DNA of 64,000 bases from Pseudanabaena sp. (GCA_003249035.1 QBMK01000006.1:124001-188000); one strand, 5' to 3'; counted from the stretch's first letter, positions 33,466 to 42,789 are shown. The notes: generated by a model from the sequence alone, not told the origin. A program made the numbers and translations.

Positions 33466-33698
33466 TACAGATTACTCAAAACTAGCGGAGGAATGACGAT
33501 GATATGCAGAAATTCCTACCTAAAAGTGTTACCGACCCCAAGCAAGAAGAATGCAGTGATGGTAGTCCAATCGATGAGGTGCGATCTCACCAAATTGTGA
33601 TCGCGTCTGTCAAGAAGACAGCAATGGAAACCCAATCAAGTTTCACAGATCCTGAGCATGCTCAAGAAGTGGCGCATCTTGGATGTGTGGGAGATCGA
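33466..33698 (+). other. Short gap with a doubtful small ORF
   Basis: A GGAGGA at 33486-33491 precedes ATG 33493 (35 codons, MTMICRNSYLKVLPTPSKKN) and, in another frame, ATG 33504 (74 codons, running 30 bp into the convergent AraC gene). Neither product is recognised. The good ribosome binding site is the only argument for translation. It may be a remnant of a longer gene. Confidence 0.3.
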
Positions 33699-34715
33699 TT
33701 AGTCTTTTGTATGCGCTTTCTGAAATGATCGAGGTGATGTGCCAGTCCAGCGGCGAAAGGCTCGCCTGAAGTTCGATGCATCCTTATAGCCTAATTCATA
33801 ACCTATCTCTACTACCTTAATGGCTGGTTCTCGCAGCAAGCGAGTTGCTTCCTCAAACCGTATCTGCTCCACTAGGCGGTTAAAAGCCATTCCCTCAGAG
33901 GCGAGTCGTCGTTGAAAAGTACGAAGACTCATGCCGGATGACTCTGCCATTAGCGTAATGTTGAAATCTCCCTGAGAAAGGAGCGATCGCACCAGTTGCC
34001 GTAGAGATCCTGAAAAATCTTGAGCAGGAGCCGTAATGTCTAACAGTTGCTTCGCTTCTAGCAATGACTTAGTATCATTAGCTAGAAGCGAATTGCTCAA
34101 GGGCATGCTGAGCAAAGATTTAGGAAAGGCGATCGCGTTGATTGCTTTATTAAAGTGAATGCGGGTATTGGCGAAGTTATTACACCAATCTAAATCTTGA
34201 AACTTGTTGCACTGCAGGTAAATGGCAGTGGGTTGCCAGTTGGAACCAGTCGCCAACCGAATTACATTCAGCATCGCCATCAGGGCAAAACACCGACTTT
34301 GCTTGCAAACAATGGAGCGGGATAAATCCAATATGTGGTGCAGCCATACCGTATCCCCTACGATCTTGAAATCGTATCGTGCGCCGGAATTAAATTTGGC
34401 ATGCAGACCTTCGATGGTTTTTAACAGATCGTACAAGGTAAGAGATTGGGAAACCAGTTTTCCATAGACACCAAATGTCTCCGCGAAGGTCTGCTGTCCA
34501 ACGATTACCCCCAGATTCTCAATACCTTCCCGATGAGCAGCCTGTTCTAAAAAGTCATTGGCCAAATATGCAGGAATCAGAACTTCGGGATTCTCCAGCG
34601 TCGTTACGGGCAACTTGACCTGTCGCAAAAGCCTTTCAGTCGGGGCACCAATCTGATTTAAGAATTGAACAAAGGGAAAAACAACATTAGCTCGAACTAG
34701 AGGAATAGGCTTCAT
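33699..34715 (-). CDS. AraC-family regulator with OruR/arabinose-binding-type N-terminus
   Basis: 338 residues. The N-terminal 190 residues resemble the AraC-binding-like domain of OruR/ArgR-type activators (LVRANVVFPFVQFLNQIGAP; NLGVIVGQQTFAETFGVYGK). The C-terminal AraC HTH pair is clear (ITLMAESSGMSLRTFQRRLA; VVEIGYELGYKDASNFRRAF RRWTG). It is divergent from the DyP/DUF4331 genes, so it is the likely local regulator. It contains HIP1 octamers, unlike most of the island, so it may be older resident DNA. Confidence 0.88.
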   Translation of the reverse strand: MKPIPLVRANVVFPFVQFLNQIGAPTERLLRQVKLPVTTLENPEVLIPAYLANDFLEQAAHREGIENLGVIVGQQTFAETFGVYGKLVSQSLTLYDLLKTIEGLHAKFNSGARYDFKIVGDTVWLHHILDLSRSIVCKQSRCFALMAMLNVIRLATGSNWQPTAIYLQCNKFQDLDWCNNFANTRIHFNKAINAIAFPKSLLSMPLSNSLLANDTKSLLEAKQLLDITAPAQDFSGSLRQLVRSLLSQGDFNITLMAESSGMSLRTFQRRLASEGMAFNRLVEQIRFEEATRLLREPAIKVVEIGYELGYKDASNFRRAFRRWTGTSPRSFQKAHTKD

Positions 34716-34939
34716 GCAAGGTTAAAGATCTACGAAATCTAATGAGAATCTTAACACTCACTCAATTGGCGTAAGATGACACGGCAATTAACTTGCTTAC
34801 GCCTAGCCAAATAGGGTCTGAACGCCATAAAATAAGTTTCGACAGCTGCTTGAGGTGTTCCAGTAGGTACTTGATACCTCGACGCAGCGTCAGACTAACC
34901 ACCGAAACAATCTCAAGATTCCAATTCAAGATTCCAAGC
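34716..34939. promoter_or_regulatory. Divergent region between the AraC gene and the DyP-related genes
   Basis: Holds no gene. Just before the broken DyP fragment, TCAAGATTCCA is repeated as a direct repeat (around 34910-34936). Direct repeats next to a divergent AraC gene are plausible activator sites, but binding is not shown. Confidence 0.35.
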
Positions 34940-35123
34940 ATGGCACTAAAATTTGAGGATATTCAGAGCGGCATTTTGCGTCCCCGTCCCAATCCCCTAC
35001 GCCTCCACTTGTATCCTGCTTCGCATAGGCGATCGTAACGCCGGCTGGGAATTAATGCGGCGCACTGCTAGCGTGGTCAACACTTTGTTTTATTGGTTAG
35101 ATCTCGCTCAAAATGCCGCTTGA
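34940..35123 (+). pseudogene. Truncated, frameshifted DyP-type peroxidase N-terminus
   Basis: From ATG 34940 the frame reads MALKFEDIQSGILRPRPNPL, closely resembling the start of the intact DyP gene (MLELDDIQNGVLHGRPSPYA). After TTGTAT near 35010 the homology switches frame to LLRIGDRNAGWELMRRTASV, aligning with ILLRIDDQHAGRELLRRL of the intact copy, and then ends at a TGA at 35121-35123. One extra base, or two missing, explains the shift. The remaining 400 residues of the enzyme are absent. It is a decayed paralogue or a remnant of a recombination event. Confidence 0.8.
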
Positions 35124-35187
35124 CCTAAAATACCACTTTATAATTGCATTCGAATAAACATCAACAAATTATAAGGAGAGAGCAACC

Positions 35188-35771
35188 ATGGCAACAGAAC
35201 AAGAACTAGCAGCCAGGCTGAAACGCAAAGGCGCGAAGAGCGGGTTCGCGACCGATTACATTGGTTTCTTCGATATCAAGCCGGGTCACGACCAACGGTT
35301 GGTCGAAGGGGTTTTGGCGGCTCTTATGAGCCGAGGGCCTGACGTAAGGAAAAGTTATGGCGATATTGGCTTTACGATGCCAAGTATGTGCTGTTCGACA
35401 ACAACACGCGGTTGCTTCTCCACATCTCTTTCGATGCCGATTTCGACACCTACTTCGACGATGCTCTGATGCTTCTCAGTGGCGGTAGCGGCGACTTCAT
35501 TGGGAAATTAGGTTCTAGCTGGCTGCTTAATCTTGTTGGCTCCCCGTTTGAAGGCGGCAGAAAACCGACATGGGAAGAGGTCAAGAACTTTATGGTCTTG
35601 CATCAGGTTGACGCGAACATTTACGCTAACACCACCGACGGTTCAGTGAAAGCGGTCAGGAAGGCTCTGCATTTGCAAGAGGTGTTTCAACAGGTGCTCG
35701 ACAATCCCGATGCCGCAACGGCGCTCAGTCACCCGGCGTTGAAGCCGCTACTTGATCTGGCAGCAGAATGA
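35188..35771 (+). pseudogene. Frameshifted gene for a barrel-like protein associated with DyP peroxidase
   Basis: AAGGAGAG precedes ATG 35188. The first frame (ELAARLKRKGAKSGFATDYI; FFDIKPGHDQRLVEGVLAAL) continues to about 35344. The product then makes sense only in another frame (KEKLWRYWLYDAKYVLFDNN; LLLHISFDADFDTYFDDALM). One missing base near 35343 joins them into a single product of about 194 residues. The IKPG start and the LLHISFDADFDTYFDDAL strand recall a dimeric alpha/beta-barrel fold seen near heme peroxidases; this is inference. It stops one base before the DyP gene, so the two were once coupled. Confidence 0.7.
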
Positions 35772-35772
35772 C

Positions 35773-37125
35773 ATGAGCAATGGAGAAACAACGGAAACGA
35801 GTGCGATGCTTGAATTGGACGATATCCAGAATGGGGTATTGCACGGCAGACCGTCGCCCTACGCAGGAGTCTACATACTGCTCCGAATCGACGATCAGCA
35901 CGCTGGCAGAGAACTGTTGCGGCGGTTGATTCCGGCGCTCGCAAGCGCCACCAACCCGTCTGATCGCAGCCAAGAGGCTTGGGTCAGTATCGCACTCACC
36001 TTCCAGGGACTCAAGGCGTTGGGGGTGCCGCAGGATTCACTCGACAGCTTTCCCCTGCCATTCCAGCAGGGCATGGCCGCGCGTGCACAAATACTGGGTG
36101 ATGTCGGTGAGAACGCCCCCGAAAACTGGGAAAAACCGCTCGGGACATCGGATGTCCATGTCGCGATCAGTGCGCTCGCTCCCGACACGGAGCGACTCGA
36201 TGCCGTGCTTGCCCGCGCCCGGAAATCCTATCAAGAACTCTCCGGAGTCACCGCTATCTGGCGTCAGGATTGCCATGTGCTAACCAGCGAGAGGGAAGCA
36301 TTCGGGTTCCGGGACGGCATTAGCCATCCAGCAATCGAAGGCAGTGGCATTCCCGGATCGAACCCCCGGGAGCAGCCCCTTAAGGCGGGCGAGTTCATCC
36401 TGGGCTACCCGGATGAGATGGGGCAGCTACCCCCGATGCCACGGCCTGAGGTGCTGGGGAAGAACGGTACTTACGTCGTTTTTCGCAAGTTGCACCAACG
36501 TGTGGCGGCGTTTCGCCAGTATCTGAAAGCGAATTCGTCGAGCCCCGAAGCGGAAGACCTTTTGGGGGCAAAAATGATGGGGCGCAGGCAAAGCGGCGCT
36601 CCGCTGGCGAAATGTCCATTTCACGATGATCCCGATTTGGGTGCAGACCCGACGCGCAACAATGATTTCCTCTTCGAGGAGGATGACGCTCAAGGTTTCA
36701 AGACCCCCCCTGGTTCACATATTCGGCGGATGAATCCGCGCGACGCAAAAATCAGCGGCTTTGCGCGGATTCATCGCATGATCAGGCGCGGCACCAGCTA
36801 TGGCTCCATGCTTCCGCCGGGCGTCCTTGAAGATGACGGCGCTGAACGGGGGTTAGCGTTCGTCTTTGTCGGAGCCCATCTGGAGAGGCAATTCGAGTTC
36901 GTCCAGTCCGAGTGGATGAACAAGGGCCAGTTCTTTGATGGCCCTACTGGCGATAAGGACCCCATTGCCGGAGCGCACGATGGTAACGGGGGTTTCACTA
37001 TTCCGCAACAGCCTATCCGGCGGCGGTTGCAAGGTATTCCTGCCTTCGTCGTTACGCGTGGAGGTGAATATTTCTTTGCGCCAGGGCTACGCGCCTTAAG
37101 CTGGTTAGCCTCTCTGGAGACCTGA
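35773..37125 (+). CDS. DyP-type heme peroxidase
   Basis: 450 residues from ATG 35773, one base after the preceding stop. The family motif GXXDG is present in AFGFRDGISHPAIEG near residue 178, followed by the segment that would carry the proximal heme His. The late region GTSYGSMLPPGVLEDDGAER, LAFVFVGAHLERQFEFVQSE, WMNKGQFFDG and the closing FFAPGLRALSWL also match. DyP enzymes oxidise dyes, phenols and porphyrins with peroxide. No Tat signal or encapsulin-targeting tail is seen, so it is predicted cytoplasmic. GC content is well above that of flanking cyanobacterial genes. Confidence 0.9.
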   Translation: MSNGETTETSAMLELDDIQNGVLHGRPSPYAGVYILLRIDDQHAGRELLRRLIPALASATNPSDRSQEAWVSIALTFQGLKALGVPQDSLDSFPLPFQQGMAARAQILGDVGENAPENWEKPLGTSDVHVAISALAPDTERLDAVLARARKSYQELSGVTAIWRQDCHVLTSEREAFGFRDGISHPAIEGSGIPGSNPREQPLKAGEFILGYPDEMGQLPPMPRPEVLGKNGTYVVFRKLHQRVAAFRQYLKANSSSPEAEDLLGAKMMGRRQSGAPLAKCPFHDDPDLGADPTRNNDFLFEEDDAQGFKTPPGSHIRRMNPRDAKISGFARIHRMIRRGTSYGSMLPPGVLEDDGAERGLAFVFVGAHLERQFEFVQSEWMNKGQFFDGPTGDKDPIAGAHDGNGGFTIPQQPIRRRLQGIPAFVVTRGGEYFFAPGLRALSWLASLET

Positions 37126-37158
37126 TGGGAAGATACTATGAAAAGGAGATATTAAGAA

Positions 37159-38304
37159 ATGGCTGACCATAATTCTGGGCCAAGGGCCCTGGCAGATCCC
37201 GTAGTTGATATCACGGATATGTACGTCTTTCCCAGTCCAGAGCGGCCTGGCTCTCTGGTGCTGGTGCTGGATGTGTTTCCGAGCGCAGGATCGACCGCGC
37301 TCTTTTCCGATGCAGTCGATTATCGCTTCAGAGTGCGCCCGACCAGCATTGCGTCGCAGGGCGCGATCTCGGCGTTTGCCGTCAGCGAACAGGAGTATAC
37401 CTTTAGTTGCCGCTTTGCAGTTCCAGTAGATCCAGAGCGCGGCGGTCAAATCGTGCAGGAAGGTACATGCACCGCTTCGACCGGCCAGTCCGTCTCTTTC
37501 CGGGTGAACGACGAAGAGGGCGGAAAGGTTAGGGGTCTGCGGGTCTTTGCAGGACTTCGGCTCGATCCGTTCTTCTTCGACGGTGTTAGGGCGGTTCAAT
37601 CCATGATGGCTCGGAAGCTCATGTTTGTGAACCCCGGTGACAGTCGGCAAAACCTCCAGAATTGCCTGAGCATCGTCGTCGAAGTTGATATTGCCACCCT
37701 GTTCGGAGCGGATGCCGGACCGCTTTTCGCCGTCGTCGGCGAAACGGTGACGATTGGGTCGATCACCGCCCGTTTGGAGCGCTTCGGCCGCCCTTTGATC
37801 AAGAGCGTTGTCCTCGGCGCAAAGCACTTAGATACCGTCAACCGGGATCTGGACATTCGCGATTTGTATAACCAGGAGGACGCTTTCAAGCTGGGGCCGA
37901 CTTACCTTGGTGCCTATCGCGCGCGGATGAACGCGAATCTCTCCTTCTGGGATAGGCTCGACCAGAAGATCGACTGGCCGCAGGGAGCGGACAACGCCCA
38001 CCCCCTGACCGATTTACTACTGGCGGATTTCATGGTTGTCGATGTCTCAAAGCCGTTTGCCGAGGATAGCTACCTCGAGATCGAGCGGGCGTTGCTGAAA
38101 GACACTAGCCATGAGACCTGTGGAGGTCGATCGCCCAATGACGACATCGCGGACACTTTCCTCACCCTACTGGTCAATGCCGGCAACGGACCCCGGATCA
38201 GTGACGGTGTCGATCAGCAGGCTGTCAAGGCCTCTCACGTCTTCCCCTATCTCGCTCCCCCGGAAGCAAACCCCCCGGGCAAGATCGAGCTTTCGCTTAA
38301 ATAG
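37159..38304 (+). CDS. DUF4331-domain protein
   Basis: 381 residues matching DUF4331: MADHNSGPRALADPVVDITD and MYVFPSPERPGSLVLVLDVF at the start, VDYRFRVRPTSI, RVFAGLRLDPFFFDGVRAVQ, then GRPLIKSVVL late in the sequence. The family has a beta-rich fold with an N-terminal His and Asp cluster that may bind metal or a substrate; function is unknown. AAGGAG lies before the ATG. It follows the DyP gene by 33 bp in the same high-GC operon. Confidence 0.85.
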   Translation: MADHNSGPRALADPVVDITDMYVFPSPERPGSLVLVLDVFPSAGSTALFSDAVDYRFRVRPTSIASQGAISAFAVSEQEYTFSCRFAVPVDPERGGQIVQEGTCTASTGQSVSFRVNDEEGGKVRGLRVFAGLRLDPFFFDGVRAVQSMMARKLMFVNPGDSRQNLQNCLSIVVEVDIATLFGADAGPLFAVVGETVTIGSITARLERFGRPLIKSVVLGAKHLDTVNRDLDIRDLYNQEDAFKLGPTYLGAYRARMNANLSFWDRLDQKIDWPQGADNAHPLTDLLLADFMVVDVSKPFAEDSYLEIERALLKDTSHETCGGRSPNDDIADTFLTLLVNAGNGPRISDGVDQQAVKASHVFPYLAPPEANPPGKIELSLK

Positions 38305-38349
38305 TCCGCGTGAGGAAGCCAGTGATGACGAACCTAATACGACAGACCT

Positions 38350-39378
38350 ATGATCTTAAAGGATGATTTCATCACAACGTCAGGAGTTTTGGCCCTATCG
38401 AATTTACAGGCACAGATCGAAGGGATTCAGGCGCGCGTTCAAGCCGGACTTGGCTCGGTAACTAATCGATCCGAACTCATCGAACTAGTGTCCCTGCGCG
38501 GACTGATACTAGGACAAATCACCGATTACCAGTGGACGGAAAAGCAGTCCGAGCATTTAGTCTGCGAGTTCCCCACCGAGTCATTGGCGTTCATCGCCCG
38601 CGCCCGTACCCGTGCCACTTTTCACCGGTTCACGGAAGCACTGATGGATCTAGATGAAGCACAGCAGTACGGAGCAGAACCTCAGGCAGTGGACATCGAA
38701 CGCGCTGGAATCTTCCAGGCGATTGGTGAATACGACCAGGCGATCGCCCTCTTTCGCACTGCCACCGAGCGTCAAGCCGACTTTGTCTCCCTGAGCGCAT
38801 TGGCAGCGCTCCATGCCGAGTTTGGAGACACGACTATTGCTGAACAGTTTTTCGAGCAGAGTCAGCATTCCTATCGTGGAGCTTCACCCATTCCGCTGGC
38901 ACTGATCGAGTTTCAGCGCGGTCACATGTGGATGTCAACAGGTGATCTCCATTGCGCTCATCATTGGTTTCGGATTGCTCATCGCCGCCTACCGGGCTAT
39001 GCCCCAGCGCAGGGTCATCTGGCAGAAGTTGAGGCAGAATTTGGTGAGACTGAGACCGCGATTAACCGTCTGATGCCCCTCACAATTTCCTCAGATGACC
39101 CGGATTACTGCGTGGCACTGTCTCGAATACTGCTTAAAATTGGCCGAACGGCTGAGTCCAACGCTTGGAGCACTAAGGCTGCAGCACGCTATAATGATCT
39201 GATTTCACGCCACCCGGAAGCCTTTGCCGACCACGCAGCCGCTTTCTGGCTAGAGGTAGGCTCAGACCCTGCTCGGGCACTCTCATTGGCGAAGCTGAAC
39301 CTTAAAATACGTCAAACTCCTAAAGCAAAAAAGTTGTTCGATCGCGCTACTCACGCCTGTGCCAGGGTTGATTCCTAA
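38350..39378 (+). CDS. TPR-repeat protein of the DyP/DUF4331 operon
   Basis: 342 residues made almost entirely of tetratricopeptide-like helix pairs: FIARARTRATFHRFTEALMD, AGIFQAIGEYDQAIALFRTA, AALHAEFGDTTIAEQFFEQS, GHLAEVEAEFGETETAINRL. It likely scaffolds protein contacts. A 13-codon frame with its own GAGGAA site (ATG 38325 to TGA 38364) overlaps the start and may couple translation. TPR proteins follow DUF4331 genes elsewhere, to my recollection, so it may serve DUF4331. Confidence 0.78.
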   Translation: MILKDDFITTSGVLALSNLQAQIEGIQARVQAGLGSVTNRSELIELVSLRGLILGQITDYQWTEKQSEHLVCEFPTESLAFIARARTRATFHRFTEALMDLDEAQQYGAEPQAVDIERAGIFQAIGEYDQAIALFRTATERQADFVSLSALAALHAEFGDTTIAEQFFEQSQHSYRGASPIPLALIEFQRGHMWMSTGDLHCAHHWFRIAHRRLPGYAPAQGHLAEVEAEFGETETAINRLMPLTISSDDPDYCVALSRILLKIGRTAESNAWSTKAAARYNDLISRHPEAFADHAAAFWLEVGSDPARALSLAKLNLKIRQTPKAKKLFDRATHACARVDS

Positions 39379-39502
39379 ACGTTATGAGAAGCTACATCTG
39401 GTAATTTAGCGGAAGTTGAGACTGGAGAGAAATGGCGCATAGGCAGCAGATATCAAGTCCATGGCGTTTTATGTCATTTAAATGTCAGGAGGTTAGACGA
39501 AA

Positions 39503-40902
39503 ATGAAAAGTATCCTTGTCGTAGGAGCCGGCCCAGCAGGTATGAGAGCAGCGCTGCGGGCCGCTGAGTTGGGTGCCCAAGTTGAGCTGGTGACGAGTGG
39601 TGAATTTGGTGGCATGGCGGCTAACGACGGCCCCATCCCGGTGCGGACTTTAGCCCATGCCGCCCGCCTGATCCGCGAAGCACGACAGCTCGGTCAGTAT
39701 GGTGTCATCACCAGTGAGCCTGTTTTAGATTATTCTCGGCTGCTCTTACGGGTTCAGGAAGTCGTTGAGGAAACGCGGGCAAGGTCGGGACGACGTCGAG
39801 ACTTTGAATCCTTGGGAATAAAAGTCCATGAACACACCGGCACTGCCCGCTTCACGGATCCACATGAGATCGAGACCGAGAGCGGTCTAAGGCTTCAGGC
39901 GGATGCGATGATTCTCTGTGTTGGTGGCGTTAGCCGTCGCCTCTCCCTCCCTGGCTTTAATTGACCAATACCCATAGTGATGCCTGGGGCTTGACGACTG
40001 TGCCGCCATCGATGCTTGTGATCGGAGGTGGCGATACCGGCGCTCAAGTTGCGTCAATCTTCAACGCCTTCGGCACTAAAATTCAACTTTTCCAGACCGG
40101 TCCACGCATTTTACCGATCGCAGATGAGGATGTCTCGGCAGAGATGGCGAGCGCCTTCCGCGAATCGGGTATTAACGTGCGAGAGCAATTCGGCACGATC
40201 GCATCTTTCGAGAAGACGGCAACGGGTTTGCGAATGAACTTCTCGAAGGACGGAGTCCAAGACTACGCCGAAGCCGCGCTTGCCGTCGTAGCGGTCGGCT
40301 GGGTCGCCAACACATCCGGGCTAAATCTTGCTGCGGTGGGAGTTGAACTGAATGAACGAGGCTTCGTGAAAGTCGATGACTACATGCAAACATCGTCTTC
40401 TCATGTTTTTGCTGCGGGTGATGTCACTGGCCGCCTGATGCTCGTCCCACAAGCGTTGCAAGAAGGCTTTGTGGCAGCCACCAATGCTGTCCAAGGTCCG
40501 ACGCTACCCTACGGGAATCCGGTCAGCCCAGTTGGCAGCTTCACGGATCCGGAATATGCCCAAGTCGGTCTCACCGAAGCAAAGGCTCGGGAAAAGAGCG
40601 ATATTATTACTGCGATCGTCCGCTTTGACTCATTCGCTCGCCCAATCATTGACGGGCGCAAAGTTGGATTCTGCAAATTGATTGTCGATCGCAATACTCA
40701 TCAAATATTGGGTTGCCATGTCGTCGGCGAACGTTCAGTAGACATCACTCAGATCGCGGCGATCGCCATGTCCGCAGGGATGCGGGTCAATGATTTGCTA
40801 AGTATCCCGTTGTCCTTCCCAACCTATTCCGGGGTTCTGGTGCGTGCGGCAGCTGATGCGGCACGCCAACTCAAGCTGGAAGTGAGCTGGAATGAAGGCT
40901 AG
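39503..40902 (+). pseudogene. Frameshifted NAD(P)/FAD oxidoreductase of the mercuric-reductase/lipoamide-dehydrogenase family, redox cysteines absent
   Basis: Two abutting frames make one family-length enzyme. 39503-39964 holds the FAD motif (ILVVGAGPAGMRAALRAAEL). 39961-40902 holds the NAD motif (MLVIGGGDTGAQVASIF), the second FAD segment (VFAAGDVTGRLMLVPQAL) and the dimerisation domain (AQVGLTEAKAREK; ILGCHVVGERSVDITQIAAI). A missing base near 39958 (reading GFELTNTHSDAW if restored) splits them. The position of the family disulfide, normally CVNxGC, reads AANDGP, so neither redox Cys is present. It therefore cannot be a mercuric or dithiol reductase. AGGAGG precedes the start. Confidence 0.85.
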
Positions 40903-41033
40903 CCGGATGAATGGAGCCTAAGCGATCTATTTTAATTCTCGACCAAAAAGGCTCTTAACCTGAATTAGTAAGCTGTCAGTGAGACTACATTTTAAACTGC
41001 TAAACAAACATCTCTGAGTTGTTCAATATCTGC

Positions 41034-41453
41034 TCAAACGTCCTCAGCTCGCTCCTGTAAGTATAATAGGCGAGCTATCATTGCCAAGAAACCGATACTG
41101 CCTGTGGAAACAATTAGTACTAGCCAGATATATAGCCTCATACCTACTGCTTTTGCTTGCGGTACAACAAGCGCCCACCCAATGCCAACGCCTAAGAGAA
41201 GGTCGAACCAAATCTGATTACCCCCCAAATTACGAGTATGCTCAATCCAGAATCCTAGCAATCCTTCTGAAACGATCGCATCACAAGAAAAAAGAAAGAA
41301 CAAAAGTGATAGAGTCGCTGGAAATAGCCAACTGTTCTTCATCGGCTGCCCATCTTTGGCAAGAATGTATACAGTGAACAGTAAAAAAAATGTAGCCGCG
41401 ATCATGGGCGATAGCGACTTCATGGAAAATAGAAAAGATTGTATTGGTGCCAT
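41034..41453 (-). CDS. Unrecognised four-helix membrane protein
   Basis: About 139 residues from ATG 41453. A TTG at 41477 is possible. There are four hydrophobic segments: MIAATFFLLFTVYILA, WLFPATLSLLFFLFSC, IWFDLLLGVGIGWALVVPQ, and RLYIWLVLIVSTGSIGFLAM. No family recognised. It lies at the right edge of the high-GC region but has low GC itself, so it probably belongs to the resident genome. Confidence 0.6.
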   Translation of the reverse strand: MAPIQSFLFSMKSLSPMIAATFFLLFTVYILAKDGQPMKNSWLFPATLSLLFFLFSCDAIVSEGLLGFWIEHTRNLGGNQIWFDLLLGVGIGWALVVPQAKAVGMRLYIWLVLIVSTGSIGFLAMIARLLYLQERAEDV

Positions 41454-41686
41454 TTTGTGGTTATTCCTAGTAGCCAAATGGAAGGCTTACTTCGTTATGT
41501 CACTTTCTTCATCCTGTCAAAGAATGCTGAACAAAGCAATTACCTCACAGGTAATTAAAACCATTGTCTTTGGATCTTTGGCATGAAGCAAAATGCCCTT
41601 GATAGTCAAAAAACAACTTTTGGCACTTTACTTAAGCAATAATGCGATCGCCATCAGCATACTCTTCAGGCATCATTGCGCCAATC

Positions 41687-42238
41687 TTACTTAATTCCTC
41701 TCTGCCACCAAGGTTTTTCCATATTTGGGAATAGTTTTATTGCCGTTGCGAGTAATTCATTAACAATCTCAACTGGTGATAGAAGTCCATCAACTGTAAT
41801 GATATTCTCATTTAAATCAATTGATTCAAATGTGGATAGTTGACTGCGAAGCATTTCCAACTTCATATAGTGATTTGACCTTTGATTTAGTCTGCGCTCC
41901 AATTCTGGTGTCGTTACATTTATCCATACTAGCTGGACTTGTCCAGGAGATGTAAGTAGTTTGCGATAGGAAGCCTTGAGTGCAGAGCAAGTTATTACTG
42001 TCTCGCGGTTTCGATTTACTGCGCGTCGGATATCATCCTCTATTTCCATCATCCATTGACGACGGTCCTCGTCTTCCAGCGGAATCTGTGAAGACATTTT
42101 GATGATGTTGGACAAGGGATGTCGGAGATCGCCTTCTAGAAAGTCGCACTCTAGACGCTCCGACAAAAGCCTTCCAACAACTGACTTCCCCGATCCAGAT
42201 ACACCTATAACGATCCATACCAACGGGCAATCATTCAT
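41687..42238 (-). CDS. gntK: Gluconokinase (GntK family)
   Basis: 183 residues. P-loop GVSGSGKSVVGRLLSERL, then the gluconate-binding segment FLEGDLRHPLSNIIKMSSQI and PLEDEDRRQWM, followed by VITCSALKASYRKLL. It phosphorylates gluconate to 6-phosphogluconate, feeding the oxidative pentose phosphate pathway. No gluconate permease or glucose dehydrogenase is adjacent. After the stop at 41687, reading on in another frame gives a further short gene-like tail, so the exact C-terminus deserves a check. Confidence 0.88.
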   Translation of the reverse strand: MNDCPLVWIVIGVSGSGKSVVGRLLSERLECDFLEGDLRHPLSNIIKMSSQIPLEDEDRRQWMMEIEDDIRRAVNRNRETVITCSALKASYRKLLTSPGQVQLVWINVTTPELERRLNQRSNHYMKLEMLRSQLSTFESIDLNENIITVDGLLSPVEIVNELLATAIKLFPNMEKPWWQRGIK

Positions 42239-42390
42239 TAGATTCTTCCAAATTAATGTAGTAGATAAGCTGAATAAAATCCCAGAAGACTTCTTGAAGA
42301 CCTAATACTATCTCGCGTAATGCGATCACAAAAGATATTAGCAGAATTGCAAATCACCCAAGCCTAGAATCTTACTACTTTAGAGTAGGT

Positions 42391-42789
42391 TTATTCGCGA
42401 TCGCCAATCGTAGTTTCAGAAACTGCATTTAGTTTTGTCTTACTCTCTATCGTTTCTACGAGTTCTTTATTTAAGAAGTAATTAAGGAAGGTGCGGATAA
42501 TCGCGATCGCTCCCAGTCTTCCCAGGGCTTCAAACGACGGGGCAACAGTCGTGTTAACGATATCGGAAGCTAACTGAAATTCTAAAGCTAAGAGCAGCCA
42601 TGCCCCAAGTTTAAAGCGAAGGTCGGCAAAAGCAATAGATGTCTCTCGCCTAAGCGATCGTGGATTTGATGTAAATATTTGTCGCAAGATTTGCAGTACT
42701 CCCATTAAGATGCAGAGTACTGAGATTCCTTCGAGAATTAGTTTGAGAAATGCTGCTAAAGCAGAAATGCCGTTTTCGAGGTATTCCAT
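42391..42789 (-). CDS. DUF1622 membrane protein
   Basis: 132 residues with three hydrophobic segments (ALAAFLKLILEGISVLCILM; LGAWLLLALEFQLASDIVNT; LGAIAIIRTFLNYFLNKELV), matching DUF1622, a small bacterial membrane family of unknown function. It lies 12 bp after the DUF202 gene on the same strand, so they form a two-gene unit. Confidence 0.82.
   Translation of the reverse strand: MEYLENGISALAAFLKLILEGISVLCILMGVLQILRQIFTSNPRSLRRETSIAFADLRFKLGAWLLLALEFQLASDIVNTTVAPSFEALGRLGAIAIIRTFLNYFLNKELVETIESKTKLNAVSETTIGDRE

Noticed and set aside
33504-33728. 74-codon frame overlapping the end of the AraC gene
   Set aside because: It has no homology by eye and overlaps a real gene on the opposite strand. 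Mentioned as doubtful only.
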